A stretch of DNA of 64,000 nt from Promineifilum sp. (GTDB taxonomy: Bacteria; Chloroflexota; Anaerolineae; Promineifilales; Promineifilaceae): assembly GCA_020634335.1 (NCBI GenBank), contig JACKBY010000010.1, forward strand, positions 62,001-126,000, read 5' to 3'. The position numbers were made by a program, and so were the translations under genes. The notes under the pieces were generated by a model that saw only the letters and a program-made list of their open reading frames with translations, searched no databases and was not told the DNA's origin. This document shows, piece by piece, positions 25,340 to 35,634 of this stretch (position 1 is its first letter; every line of letters begins with the position of its first letter).

Positions 25340-26590
25340 CTACTCAAACCGCAAGGCCTCGATGGGATGCAGGCCGGCCGCCCGCGAGGCCGGATAGATG
25401 CCGAAGAACAGCCCGACGGCGGCCGAAAAGCCGACGGCCAGAGCCACCGAGTTCAACGTCACCGTGGTGTCCAGTTGCGGCACGGCCAGATTGATTGCCA
25501 GCGCCCCCAGACTGCCGATGATGATGCCCAGCACGCCGCCCAGCAGGGCCAGCACGACGGCCTCGGTCAGAAACTGGCCCAAGATGTCCCGCCGCCGCGC
25601 GCCGACGGCCTTGCGCAGCCCGATCTCCCGCGTGCGCTCCGTCACCGAGACGAGCATGATGTTCATGATGCCGATACCGCCCACCAGCAGCGAAATGCCG
25701 GCGATAGCCCCCAGAAACAGCGTCAGCACGCCCGTTACCGCGCCGAAAGCCTGGATAAAGTCGCCCTGGGTCAATATCTGGAAGTCGTCGTCGTCGCGGA
25801 AGGCGACGTTGTGGCTCTGGCGCAGCACCTCCGAGGCGTCGATGATCACGCCGTCAATGGCCGCGTCGTCGGCGGCCTGAATGAGCACGGCGTCGACCAG
25901 GAATTCGCCGCTGGTGGAGCTGCGGGCGTCGAACAGGCGCTCCTGGGCCGTGGTCAGGGGGATGAGGGCGATGTCGTCCTGGCTGCCGCCGATGCCCGCC
26001 GCGCCCTTCTCCGTCAGCAGACCGATCACCCGGAAGTTGATGCCGTTGACGCGCACGTCCTGGTCGAGCGGGTCGATGTCGTCGGGGAACAGCGCCTGGG
26101 CCGTTTCGGGGCCAAGGACGATGACGCGCGAGCGAACGTTATAGTCGGCCTCGTCGATGGCCCGGCCGCGGGCGATCTCCAGGTTGTTGATGGCGGCATA
26201 GTTGGGCGTGGAGGCGCGTCCCAGCACGCTGTGGAGATTGCCGCCGTACTGCAATTCGATCTGCCGGAATATGACCGGGGCCACGGCTTCGGCCTGGGGC
26301 ACAAGGTTGACGTCGGACAGCAGCTCGGCGTCGCGCAGGGTCATGGACGATTCCGTCAGCGGGTCGCTGCCCGGCGGCCCGGGTTCGCCCTGTTCGGGCA
26401 GGATGAAGACCAGATTGGTGCCCAGCCCGGAAAACTGGTCGGCCACGAAGCGGGTCACGCCGTCGCCCAGGGAAAGCAGGGTAATGACGGCGGCCACGCC
26501 GATCAGGATGCCCAGCATGGTCAGCGCGGCGCGCAGCTTGTTGCTGGACAAGCCGCGTAGCGCGATGCGGATGTTTTCGATGAGTTTCAT
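25340..26590 (-). CDS. ABC transporter permease, MacB/YknZ type (second copy)
   Basis: Product of 416 residues. One N-terminal membrane helix (LTMLGILIGVAAVITLLSLG), a large extracytoplasmic MacB_PCD domain, then three C-terminal FtsX helices with GGIGIMNIMLVSVTERTREIGLRKAVGA. It ends with PASRAAGLHPIEALRFE, a typical MacB/FtsX end. It is the last gene of a four-gene minus-strand operon and is a close paralogue of the permease at 26677; the two may form a heterodimer with one ATPase. The 86 bases between the permeases carry a short ATTTCACAGATT repeat. Confidence 0.93.
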   Translation of the reverse strand: MKLIENIRIALRGLSSNKLRAALTMLGILIGVAAVITLLSLGDGVTRFVADQFSGLGTNLVFILPEQGEPGPPGSDPLTESSMTLRDAELLSDVNLVPQAEAVAPVIFRQIELQYGGNLHSVLGRASTPNYAAINNLEIARGRAIDEADYNVRSRVIVLGPETAQALFPDDIDPLDQDVRVNGINFRVIGLLTEKGAAGIGGSQDDIALIPLTTAQERLFDARSSTSGEFLVDAVLIQAADDAAIDGVIIDASEVLRQSHNVAFRDDDDFQILTQGDFIQAFGAVTGVLTLFLGAIAGISLLVGGIGIMNIMLVSVTERTREIGLRKAVGARRRDILGQFLTEAVVLALLGGVLGIIIGSLGALAINLAVPQLDTTVTLNSVALAVGFSAAVGLFFGIYPASRAAGLHPIEALRFE

Positions 26591-26676
26591 AGGCGACCCG
26601 ATGAAGTTAAAAAGAACCCAGAGATTTCACAGATTTATCAGAGGCGCGGGCCAAGGCCGGGACCCGGCCCAGGACG

Positions 26677-27918
26677 CTACTCATAGCGCAGCGCGTCGAT
26701 GGGATTGAGCCCGGCGGCGCGCCGCGCCGGGTAGATGCCAAAGAACAGGCCCACGGCGGCCGAAAACAGGATCGCCAGCACGACCGAATTCCAGGCCACG
26801 TTGGCGTTGAGCGTGTCCGACAGGGTGCTGATGAGATAGGCCCCCGCCGCGCCCAGGACCAGCCCGATCAACCCGCCGATGCTGGACAGAATGACCGCCT
26901 CGGTCAGGAATTGCCACAGGATGTCGCCCCGCTTGGCCCCCACCGCCTTGCGCAGCCCGATCTCCCGCGTGCGCTCGGTCACCGACACCAGCATGATGTT
27001 CATGATGCCGATACCGCCCACCAGCAGCGAAATGCCGGCGATGACGCCCAGGAAAGTGGTCAGCACGCCGGTGATCTGGCTTAGCGCGCCGATCACCTCG
27101 GCTTGGCTCAGGATGGTGAAGTCGTCCTCGTCGCGGAATTCGATGCCCCGCGACTGGCGCAAGGCCAAACCCATCTCGGCAATGGCCGCATCCTGGCGCT
27201 CTTCGCTGATGACCTGGGCCAGAATCTGGTCGACGCGGAACGCGCCATCCGGCCGGCGAGCGGGGAACAGGCGGCGCTGGGCCGTGTTAAGCGGCACCAG
27301 CACCACGTCGTCCTGGTCGTTGAAGCCGGAGCCGCCCTTTTCTTCCATCAGCCCGATGACGCGAAAGTTGACGTTGTTGATGCGAATCGTCTGGCCGATG
27401 GGCAATTCACCGTCGGGGAAGAGCTGCTCGTAGACGCTCTGGCCCAGCACGGCCACGCGCGCGGCCGAGGTGACGTCCTGCTCGGTGAAAAAGTCCCCCA
27501 GCACGGGGTAGTAGTCGCGCACGCCGGTGTAGTCGGGCGTGGTGCCGGTGACGGTGGTGCGGGCTTCCTCGCCGCCGCGGGTGATGATGGCCGGACGGCC
27601 ATAGGTGGGGGCGACGCGCACCAGGTCGGGCACGTTGAGCGGATCGGCCAGCGCCTTGTAGTCGTCGTTGGTCAGGTCGGCACGGCCGGAGAAGCCGGAC
27701 AGCGAGTTGGCGTCGGGCCGGCCGGGGGTAACGAACAACAGGTTGTTGCCCAGCCCCTGGAATTCGGAGACGACCACATCCTGCACGCCTTCGCCCACAG
27801 AGACGAGGGTGATGACCGCGGCCACGCCGATGATGATGCCCAGCATGGTCAGGATGGCTCGCAGCTTGTTGGCGATGAGGCTGCGAAGAGCCAGGCGGAG
27901 GTTTTCAATAAGGTTCAT
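26677..27918 (-). CDS. ABC transporter permease, MacB/YknZ type (first copy)
   Basis: Product of 413 residues. It starts MNLIENLRLALRSLIANK, almost the same as its neighbour, and has the same architecture: N-terminal helix, MacB_PCD periplasmic-type domain, three FtsX helices with the segment GIGIMNIMLVSVTERTREIG, and the ending PARRAAGLNPIDALRYE. GGAG lies 6 bases before ATG 27918, which decides the start over the upstream in-frame extension that crosses the ATPase gene end. Acts with the ATPase and membrane-fusion protein encoded just upstream. Confidence 0.93.
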   Translation of the reverse strand: MNLIENLRLALRSLIANKLRAILTMLGIIIGVAAVITLVSVGEGVQDVVVSEFQGLGNNLLFVTPGRPDANSLSGFSGRADLTNDDYKALADPLNVPDLVRVAPTYGRPAIITRGGEEARTTVTGTTPDYTGVRDYYPVLGDFFTEQDVTSAARVAVLGQSVYEQLFPDGELPIGQTIRINNVNFRVIGLMEEKGGSGFNDQDDVVLVPLNTAQRRLFPARRPDGAFRVDQILAQVISEERQDAAIAEMGLALRQSRGIEFRDEDDFTILSQAEVIGALSQITGVLTTFLGVIAGISLLVGGIGIMNIMLVSVTERTREIGLRKAVGAKRGDILWQFLTEAVILSSIGGLIGLVLGAAGAYLISTLSDTLNANVAWNSVVLAILFSAAVGLFFGIYPARRAAGLNPIDALRYE

Positions 27919-28007
27919 GGAGTTCTCCGGCAGCGCGGCAGGAAAGCGGGGGAGCATCCATTGAGGAGCGGCTCCCCCGCTCCCCTGCTCCCTTTCTTCT
28001 CTGCCTC

Positions 28008-28778
28008 CTACGCATGGACCAGCACCTCGTCCGACGGTCGCGTGGTCTGCCCGGCCACCAGCGGCTCGGGCACGATCTCGTCGCGCACGATGAGACCGTC
28101 GGCCAGGGTGATAATGCGCCGCGTGTGGCGGGCGATCCACGGGTCGTGGGTGACAAACAGGATGGTGATACCCGCCTCGCGGTTGAGCCGCTGGAAGATA
28201 GCCATCACCTCCGTGCCCGATTTGCTGTCGAGGTTGCCCGTCGGCTCGTCGGCCAAAATGATGGCCGGCTCGTTGACCAGGGCGCGGGCGATGGCGACGC
28301 GCTGCTGCTGGCCGCCGGACAGCTCGCTGGGCCGGTGATCGATGCGGTCGCCCAGCCCCACCATCTCCAGCGCGCGCCGGGCACGCTCGGAGCGCTGGCC
28401 CTTGGCGGCATAGATGAGGGGCAGCTCCACCTGCTGGACGGCGGGCATGCGCGGCAGCAGGTTGAAGTTCTGAAAGACGAAGCCGATCTTGCGGTTGCGG
28501 ATGTCGGCCAACTGGTCATCGGTCAGGGCGCTGATGTCGGTGCCGTCGAGCAGGTAGGTGCCGCCGCTGGGCTGGTCGAGCGCGCCGAGCATGTTCATCA
28601 TCGTCGACTTGCCGGAGCCGGACGGCCCCATGATGGCGACGAACTCGCCCGCGCCGATCTCGACCGACACGCCGTTGAGCGCGCGCACCTGGTACTCGCC
28701 CATCTGATAGATTTTGGTCATGTCCTTGATGACGATGACCGGCTCGCGGCCGTTGGCCGTTCCGTTGCTGTTAATCAT
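28008..28778 (-). CDS. ABC transporter ATP-binding protein, MacB/LolD/YknY type
   Basis: Product of 256 residues with all nucleotide-binding motifs: Walker A GPSGSGKST, Q-loop FVFQNFNLLPRM, signature LSGGQQQRVAIARAL, Walker B IILADEPTGNLDSKSG and H-loop FVTHDPWIA. It powers the two permeases downstream. In monoderm bacteria the equivalent YknWXYZ system protects against toxic peptides; in Gram-negatives MacAB exports macrolides and toxins. The cargo here is unknown. The C-terminus has about 20 extra residues beyond the usual end. Confidence 0.95.
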   Translation of the reverse strand: MINSNGTANGREPVIVIKDMTKIYQMGEYQVRALNGVSVEIGAGEFVAIMGPSGSGKSTMMNMLGALDQPSGGTYLLDGTDISALTDDQLADIRNRKIGFVFQNFNLLPRMPAVQQVELPLIYAAKGQRSERARRALEMVGLGDRIDHRPSELSGGQQQRVAIARALVNEPAIILADEPTGNLDSKSGTEVMAIFQRLNREAGITILFVTHDPWIARHTRRIITLADGLIVRDEIVPEPLVAGQTTRPSDEVLVHA

Positions 28779-28800
28779 ATCGCCTCATATGAAGAATACT

Positions 28801-28846
28801 ATCCGCAGATTTAGCAGTTTTTCTTTGATCTGCGTAATCTGCGGAT
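28801..28846. repeat. ATCCGCAGATT palindromic repeat
   Basis: Perfect 11-base arms ATCCGCAGATT (28801-28811) and AATCTGCGGAT (28836-28846). It lies in the gap between the membrane-fusion gene stop and the ATPase start on the minus strand, inside the transporter operon. A second, longer copy is at 38678. Confidence 0.85.
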
Positions 28847-28858
28847 GATCTCCTTTTC

Positions 28859-30427
28859 TTATCCGCCGAAGAAGCCGCCCAGGCCTTCGCGCTCGTTGGT
28901 CAGAACAACCGTGTCGCCCTCGTTCAGCCCGGCGACGATCTCGCTGAATTGCTCATTGCGCAGGCCCGTCTCCACCACCACTTCCTCAATCGTCCCACCG
29001 GCGCGGCGGATGAGCACAAAGGCCTCGCCCGTCTCGCGGTTGAGGCGCACGGCCCAGTTGGGCACGACCAGCACGCCATCCAGCTCATCGACCGTGATGG
29101 CGGCGCTGGCGCTCATGCCGGGCCGCAGCGAGCCGGCCGCCCCCTCGTCGATGTTGATCGTTACCAGATAAGTGACCACCCCCGACGTGGAGGTCGAGGT
29201 CGGAGCGATCTCGCTGACGACGCCCTGCACGGGCATGTCGGGCAGAGCGTCGAGGGTGATGACGACCGGCTGGCCGACGGCCACGCGGTCGATATCGATC
29301 TCGTCGACGTTGACCGTAATATGGTAGGCGTCCTCATTGAGAATGGTGACGGCCGGCGAGCCGGGGGCGGCCTGCTCCCCGGCGCGGATCAGGACGCCGG
29401 CCACCGTGCCGCTGATCGGGGCGATGAGTTGGGCCTGGCGCAGCCGCAACTCGGCCAGCTCCAGGCTGGTGCGGGCGCTGTCCACTTGCGCCTCCAGGAT
29501 GGCCGTCTCATCGGCCGACGGCTTTTCCAGCAGCAGGTCGGCGGCGGCGCGGGCGCGGGCCAGCTGGGCCTCGGCCGCGGCCACGTTGCCCTCGGCGGCG
29601 CGCACGCCGGCGGTGGCCCCGGCGATGGTGGCGTCCACGGCCTGGATATCGGCCGGGCCGGCGGGGTTGTTGAGGTCGGCGGCCTGGGCCTCGGCCGCTT
29701 GCAGGTTCAGCGTGGCCGCTTCCAGCGCCGCGCGGGCCTGCTCCTCCGGCGCGCCCAGTCCGGGACAGACTTCATCTTCCTGATTCGTGCCCGGCACGGT
29801 GAAGGTGATGCATTCGATGGTGCGGTTGTAGGTCTCCTGGGCTTGCTTCTGCTGCTGGCGGGCGGCCGAGACCTGGGCCTCGGCCTGGGCCAGTTGGCCC
29901 GACGACGGCCCGGCCAACAGTTGCGCCCGCTGGGCTTGCGCCTGTTGCAGCGAGGCCTGCGCCGAGGCCAGATTGGCTTCGGCCACCTGGACGTTGGCCT
30001 CGGCCGCCTGGACGTCGGCTTGCGAGGAGGCCAGTTGGGCCGGGCTGGGTTCGCTGTTCACCCGCTGGGCCATGGTCAGTTCCTGGATGCGCAGCGCGTC
30101 CTGGGCCTGTTGCACCGACAGGGCCAGCTCGGCCGTGTCCAATTGGGCCAGCACGTCGTCGGCGGCCACCGTCTGGCCGCGCACGGCGTTGACGTCGACG
30201 ATGGTGCCGCCCAGGCCGAAGGTCAGGGTGACCAGCGACTCAGGCTCGATGGCCCCGGTGGCGTTGACGGTCGAGGCGATCCGGTCGCGGGTGACGGTGG
30301 CCTCGCGCAAGACCTCGAATTGTTGCGTGGCGGCCGTCTGTTGCCGCTGCACCAGAAAAAAGATGCCCACCCCGACGAGGGCCAGCACCAGGATAGCGAT
30401 TAGGATGTTCCTGAAATTGCGAGACAT
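28859..30427 (-). CDS. HlyD/MacA/YknX-like membrane fusion protein of the ABC exporter
   Basis: Product of 522 residues: one N-terminal membrane helix (ILIAILVLALVGVGIFFLV), a lipoyl-like beta domain split by a very long alpha-helical hairpin (residues about 90-330), and a C-terminal beta-barrel region (GVLIRAGEQAAPGSPAVTI). The hairpin is extremely rich in Ala and Gln (repeats such as VQAAEANVQVAEANLASAQ) and includes a loop with two Cys (ECITFTV...DEVCPG). MacA/YknX family members stabilise the permease-ATPase complex. First gene of the operon. Confidence 0.92.
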   Translation of the reverse strand: MSRNFRNILIAILVLALVGVGIFFLVQRQQTAATQQFEVLREATVTRDRIASTVNATGAIEPESLVTLTFGLGGTIVDVNAVRGQTVAADDVLAQLDTAELALSVQQAQDALRIQELTMAQRVNSEPSPAQLASSQADVQAAEANVQVAEANLASAQASLQQAQAQRAQLLAGPSSGQLAQAEAQVSAARQQQKQAQETYNRTIECITFTVPGTNQEDEVCPGLGAPEEQARAALEAATLNLQAAEAQAADLNNPAGPADIQAVDATIAGATAGVRAAEGNVAAAEAQLARARAAADLLLEKPSADETAILEAQVDSARTSLELAELRLRQAQLIAPISGTVAGVLIRAGEQAAPGSPAVTILNEDAYHITVNVDEIDIDRVAVGQPVVITLDALPDMPVQGVVSEIAPTSTSTSGVVTYLVTINIDEGAAGSLRPGMSASAAITVDELDGVLVVPNWAVRLNRETGEAFVLIRRAGGTIEEVVVETGLRNEQFSEIVAGLNEGDTVVLTNEREGLGGFFGG

Positions 30428-30541
30428 TAGGTTGTTCCGATTGAATGAACCAGGCTCCCGGCACCACGGTCGGGCGGCAGGTCGATGATAAAATTCGACA
30501 AAACGTTTCCAAAACGGCGCGTGTCGCCGCGCCGAATAGAG

Positions 30542-30547
30542 ATTATA
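30542..30547 (-). promoter_or_regulatory. -10 box upstream of the exporter operon
   Basis: TATAAT on the minus strand (30547-30542), about 115 bases before ATG 30427. No strong -35 box is evident. The long leader contains the near-palindrome around GGCGCGGCGACACGCGCC. Confidence 0.4.
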
Positions 30548-30649
30548 GGATAAAGCAAGAGAGAAATCAGCAGAGGATTAGGTGGCTATCATCAAGTTGG
30601 CCGCCCTAGGCCGCCCTGCCCCGCCCTGCAAGCCCTGAACGACCCCGGC

Positions 30650-30778
30650 TTGACCTCCAGGCTTTTCAGTAATAGATCGCTCTCGTAACGCCGGTTTCTT
30701 AACCGGCTTCGCAGCCCACCTCGTTCTCGGCCGCCAGAGGCACTACACCTCGACAACTCAAAAGTCCCGGCTTGACCT
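30650..30778. repeat. dispersed ~120-base element, copy 1
   Basis: Contains TTTTCAGTAATAGATCGCTC, then GTAACGCCGGTTTCTTAACCGGC, then CTCGTTCTCGG and CAACTCAAAAGTCCCGGC. The order and spacing match the element at 39955-40070, and the beginning matches 22941. This copy ends immediately before the rex promoter. The rest of the 430-base gap between the exporter operon and rex holds no gene. Confidence 0.75.
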
Positions 30779-30787
30779 CGTGTCGGC

Positions 30788-30815
30788 TTGCCCCCCTTCC
30801 CACATCTGCTACAAT
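30788..30815 (+). promoter_or_regulatory. promoter of rex
   Basis: TTGCCC (30788-30793), 16-base spacer, TACAAT (30810-30815). The predicted start lies inside the putative Rex operator at 30818. Confidence 0.6.
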
Positions 30816-30817
30816 GT

Positions 30818-30835
30818 TCGTGAAACTTTGCACGA
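30818..30835 (+). promoter_or_regulatory. putative Rex operator at the rex promoter (autoregulation)
   Basis: TCGTG-AAACTTTG-CACGA, an exact inverted repeat of the outer arms with 8 bases between. The Rex consensus known from many bacteria is TTGTG-N8-CACAA; each arm differs by one base. It lies 2 bases after the -10 box, where a bound repressor would block initiation. Confidence 0.6.
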
Positions 30836-30857
30836 TTCACCCTCAGGATTCCAGACC

Positions 30858-31490
30858 GTGGACCACACTATTCCGGACATCGTCATTGGCCGCTTGCCCC
30901 TCTATTTGCGGGAGCTTAGCCGCATGGAAGGCGACCCCGACCGGATCACCACGTCGTCCCATGAACTGGCCGAGCGGCTGGGCATCAGTTCGGCCCAGAT
31001 CCGCAAGGACCTGTCCCACTTCGGCGAGTTCGGCAAGCAGGGCACGGGCTATCACGTTCACTATCTCATCGAGCGGCTGACGGAGATACTGCACCTGACG
31101 CACGAATGGCCGGTGGCGCTGGTGGGGGCGGGCTTTTTGGGCCACGCGCTGGCGAGCTATCGCGGCTTCCAGCGGCGCGGCTTCGCCATCACCCGCGTCT
31201 TCGACAACGACTCGGCTACGGTGGGCAAGACGATTGGCGAGCTGGTGGTGCGGGGCATCGAGGAGATGGCGGCCGATTTGCGCGAATCCGGCATCCGCAT
31301 CGCCATCCTGGCCGTACCGGCCGACGCCGCCCAGACTATGACCGACCGGCTGGTTGAAGCGGGCGTGAGAGCCATCCTCAGCTACGCGCCCGTGTCGCTG
31401 ACCGTGCCGCCCGGCGTCCAGGTCAGCTACAGCGACCCGGTGGTGCAGTTGCAGCAGATGACCTATTACCTGGCCGCCGGCGGAGAGTAG
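30858..31490 (+). CDS. rex: redox-sensing transcriptional repressor Rex
   Basis: Product of 210 residues from GTG 30858, which has AGGA 9 bases upstream; longer in-frame starts cross the promoter. Residues 1-80 form the winged helix (SSHELAERLGISSAQIRKDLSHFGEFGKQGTGYHV), followed by a Rossmann NADH-binding domain (VALVGAGFLGHALASY) and a C-terminal swapped helix (QLQQMTYYLA). Rex binds DNA when NAD is high and is released by NADH. Two candidate operators are in this window: one at its own promoter and a better one ahead of the M42 peptidase and atp genes. The dam-type gene follows after 4 bases. Confidence 0.96.
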   Translation: MDHTIPDIVIGRLPLYLRELSRMEGDPDRITTSSHELAERLGISSAQIRKDLSHFGEFGKQGTGYHVHYLIERLTEILHLTHEWPVALVGAGFLGHALASYRGFQRRGFAITRVFDNDSATVGKTIGELVVRGIEEMAADLRESGIRIAILAVPADAAQTMTDRLVEAGVRAILSYAPVSLTVPPGVQVSYSDPVVQLQQMTYYLAAGGE

Positions 31491-31494
31491 GGCG

Positions 31495-32313
31495 TTGGCG
31501 TCCGCGGCCAAGCCGGTACTCAAGTGGGCCGGGGGCAAGGGCCGGCTGTTGCCCGAGCTGCTGACCCGCCTGCCCCATGATTTTCAGGCCTATCACGAAC
31601 CCTTCATCGGCGGCGGGGCGCTGTTCTTCGCCCTGGCCGAGGCGGGGCGCGTCGGACAGGCGCATCTGTCGGACGCCAACCAGTCGCTGATCGACGTCTA
31701 TCTGGCGCTGCGCGACAGCGTCGACGAAGTCATCGTCGCCCTGCACGGCCACGTCTACGAGCGCGAGCACTACTATCGCGTGCGCGCCCTGCGCCCGGCC
31801 GAGCTAAGCCTACCGGAGCGGGCGGCGCGGGTCATCTACCTCAACAAGACCTGCTACAACGGCCTCTACCGCGAGAACCGGCGGGGAGAGTTCAATGTAC
31901 CCTTCGGCCGCTACAAGAACCCCACCATCTGCGACGAGCCGAATTTGCGGGCGGCGGCGCGGGTGCTGCGCGGCGTGGACGTGGCCCAGCGCCACTTCTC
32001 GACGGTGCTCGACTACGCCCGGCCGGGCGATTTCGTCTACTTCGACCCCCCCTATCATCCCCTGTCGCCCACCGCCAACTTCACCGCCTACGACCGCGCC
32101 GGTTTCGGGTCGGACGACCAGCGTCAATTGCGCGACGTGTTCGCGGCGCTGGGCGAGCGGGGCGTGCGGGCCATGCTGTCCAACTCCGACACGCCGTTCG
32201 TGCGCGAGCTGTACGACGGCTTTCGCATCGAGCAGGTGTGGGTGGCGCGGGCGGTCAATTCCAGGGCCGGCGGGCGGGGCAAGGTGGCCGAGGTGCTCGT
32301 CCGGAATGATTGA
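31495..32313 (+). CDS. dam: D12-class DNA adenine N6-methyltransferase
   Basis: Product of 272 residues. Motifs: VLKWAGGKGRLLPEL (substrate/SAM N-terminus), HEPFIGGGALFFAL (FxGxG SAM-binding motif I), YLNKTCYNGLYREN and the catalytic DPPY in FVYFDPPYHPLSP. D12 enzymes of this type usually methylate GATC. No cognate restriction enzyme is adjacent, so it is probably a solitary methylase. Start is TTG 31495, four bases after the rex stop, with GGAGAG overlapping the end of rex; the two genes appear cotranscribed. Confidence 0.93.
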   Translation: MASAAKPVLKWAGGKGRLLPELLTRLPHDFQAYHEPFIGGGALFFALAEAGRVGQAHLSDANQSLIDVYLALRDSVDEVIVALHGHVYEREHYYRVRALRPAELSLPERAARVIYLNKTCYNGLYRENRRGEFNVPFGRYKNPTICDEPNLRAAARVLRGVDVAQRHFSTVLDYARPGDFVYFDPPYHPLSPTANFTAYDRAGFGSDDQRQLRDVFAALGERGVRAMLSNSDTPFVRELYDGFRIEQVWVARAVNSRAGGRGKVAEVLVRND

Positions 32314-32472
32314 GGGAGCGGGGCGGGAGAAGACACAGATAGCACAGTTTTATGGTGACATTAGACCGGCGGGTTGCGGCGCGGACCGGGGCAATGAGCG
32401 GGGTACAGGTGACCTCGGTCGCCGATTGAGCAGTCGTGCCCCCTGCCACCCCGGCGAGCTGCTCACGCCAGT
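32314..32472. other. first part of the 362-base gap downstream of dam: no gene seen
   Basis: Contains a short stretch like the ACACAGATAGCACAG repeat and otherwise no recognisable structure or coding frame with a ribosome site. The remainder of the gap holds the promoter and Rex operator listed below and, around 32553-32632, a degenerate copy of the AGCTTGCGCTAC repeat. Confidence 0.5.
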
Positions 32473-32502
32473 TTGGCATTTCCGCCCATCATTCGCTAAA
32501 AT
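32473..32502 (+). promoter_or_regulatory. promoter upstream of M42 peptidase and atp genes
   Basis: TTGGCA (32473-32478), 18-base spacer, TAAAAT (32497-32502). The Rex operator starts 8 bases further on, at the expected transcription start. Confidence 0.65.
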
Positions 32503-32510
32503 TAGCTTAC

Positions 32511-32528
32511 TTGTGACACACTTCACAA
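32511..32528 (+). promoter_or_regulatory. strong Rex operator
   Basis: TTGTGACACACTTCACAA: perfect TTGTG / CACAA arms with 8 bases between, and TTGTGA/TCACAA extend the symmetry to 6 bases each side. This is the canonical Rex-box form known from Gram-positive and Chloroflexota-type Rex proteins. It lies right at the predicted transcription start of the promoter at 32473. The first gene downstream is the M42 peptidase (GTG 32676), then the F1 ATP synthase genes. Confidence 0.8.
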
Positions 32529-32675
32529 GACCCGGTGGCGCAACCGGTCCAGGTTGCCGGAAAGACGCAGGCTGGACAGCGTGCCCCACAGGCAGCAGCT
32601 TGCGCTACGGCGACAGGTAGGCTACGATTTGCTGTCCTGCTGTGACAATCTCCTTATAAAAGGAAAACGAACCAA

Positions 32676-33740
32676 GTGGATCAAACTGAACAATTTCTGC
32701 AAGCGTTGACGGAAGCCCACGGCGTGCCCGGTTATGAGACCGAAGTGCGGGCCGTGTTGCGCGATTACATGACCCCGCTGGGCCAGGTGAGCCGGGATAA
32801 GCTGGGCAGCCTCATCTGCCGCCAGAGCGGCGACGGCCCGCGCGTCATGCTGGCCGGCCACATGGACGAGATCGGCCTCATCGTCACCCACATCGACGAC
32901 AACGGCTTTCTCAAGTTCCTGCAACTGGGCGGCTGGTGGGACCAGACCATCCTGTCGCAGCGGGTCATCGTCAAAACCCACCAGGGCGACGTCGTCGGCG
33001 TAGTGGGGGCCAAGCCGCCGCACCTGATCTCGGCCGAAGAGCGCAGCAAGATGGTGAAGAAAAACGACATGTACATCGACATCGGCTCGACCAGCCAGGC
33101 CGAGACCGAGGCCGCCGGCGTGCGCGTGGGCGACCCGGTGGTGCCCGACAGCCGCTTCGCGGTCATGGCCGGCGGCAAGACCTATCTGGCCAAGGCCTTC
33201 GACAACCGCATCGGCTGCGCCGTGGTCATCGACGTGCTGCGCCATTTCCAAAACGCGCCCCACCCCAACGATCTCTATGGCGTGCAGACCGTCATGGAAG
33301 AAGTCGGCTTGCGCGGGGCCACCACCAGCGTGCGCGCCGTCGATCCCGACGTGGCGATCATCCTGGAGGCCGACATCGCCGGCGATGTGCCGGGCATCAA
33401 GAAAGAGCAATCGAGCGTGCGGCTGGGCGGCGGCCCGGCCCTGTCGGTCTTCGACGCGCGCATGATCCCCAACGTCGCGCTGCGGCATCTGGTCATCGAC
33501 ACGGCCGCCGCAGAGGGCATCCCCTTGCAGTTCTCCAACATGCCCGGCGGCTCGACCGACGGCGGGGCCATCCACCTGAACAACGTCGGCGTGCCGACGG
33601 TGGTCGTGGGCGTGCCCTCGCGCCACATCCACAGCCACGGCTCCATCATCCATCGCGATGATTACGACAATGCGGTAAAATTGGTGACGATGCTGGTGGC
33701 GAAGCTCGACGCCGCGACCGTCGCCGGATTAACAGAGTAA
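32676..33740 (+). CDS. M42 family metallopeptidase (glutamyl aminopeptidase/endoglucanase-like)
   Basis: Product of 354 residues. Metal and catalytic segments: MLAGHMDEIGLIVTHI (first metal His/Asp), AFDNRIGCAVVIDVL (bridging Asp), MEEVGLRGATTS (general-base Glu and metal Glu), IILEADIAGD (metal Asp) and VPSRHIHSHGSIIH (last His). M42 enzymes form dodecameric tetrahedral aminopeptidases that degrade peptides in the cytoplasm. Start GTG 32676 has AGGA 10 bases upstream. The 139 bases to atpA contain an inverted repeat but no strong promoter, so read-through into atpA is plausible. Confidence 0.94.
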   Translation: MDQTEQFLQALTEAHGVPGYETEVRAVLRDYMTPLGQVSRDKLGSLICRQSGDGPRVMLAGHMDEIGLIVTHIDDNGFLKFLQLGGWWDQTILSQRVIVKTHQGDVVGVVGAKPPHLISAEERSKMVKKNDMYIDIGSTSQAETEAAGVRVGDPVVPDSRFAVMAGGKTYLAKAFDNRIGCAVVIDVLRHFQNAPHPNDLYGVQTVMEEVGLRGATTSVRAVDPDVAIILEADIAGDVPGIKKEQSSVRLGGGPALSVFDARMIPNVALRHLVIDTAAAEGIPLQFSNMPGGSTDGGAIHLNNVGVPTVVVGVPSRHIHSHGSIIHRDDYDNAVKLVTMLVAKLDAATVAGLTE

Positions 33741-33752
33741 GAAACCAATGCC

Positions 33753-33832
33753 GGAGAGCAGAGCTGCCGGGCAGCAGGGTTAACAGTCGCCGCAAGCGCG
33801 ATTTCACCCTATCGCCCCCGCCCCTGCTCTCC
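33753..33832. repeat. inverted repeat GGAGAGCAG ... CTGCTCTCC before atpA
   Basis: Nine-base perfect arms (33753-33761 and 33824-33832) with a 62-base interior that holds a second small palindrome, GCTGCCGGGCAGC. A TATACT box follows at 33841 but has no matching -35. Confidence 0.6.
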
Positions 33833-33879
33833 CGCTTAAATATACTGAAATGCAGATATACCTTTAGGAGGTCGAACGC

Positions 33880-35553
<1,674 letters not shown>

Positions 35554-35631
35554 TGACGAGTGACGAATGACGAATAACGAATGAAGAGCGTTTCCAAATT
35601 CGTCATTCGTCATTCGTAATCCGTAATTCAC
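35554..35631. repeat. heptad palindromic repeat between atpA and atpG
   Basis: Begins directly after the atpA stop: TGACGAGTGACGAATGACG, a short loop around GAGCGTTTCC, then AATTCGTCATTCGTCATTCG. A stable hairpin is expected in the mRNA, ending a few bases before the atpG ATG, which has no clear ribosome site. Confidence 0.85.
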
Positions 35632-35634
35632 ACT

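Noticed and set aside
31495..32313. Restriction-modification system around the dam-type methylase
   Set aside because: Neighbours are rex and the M42 peptidase; no endonuclease or specificity gene is in reach.
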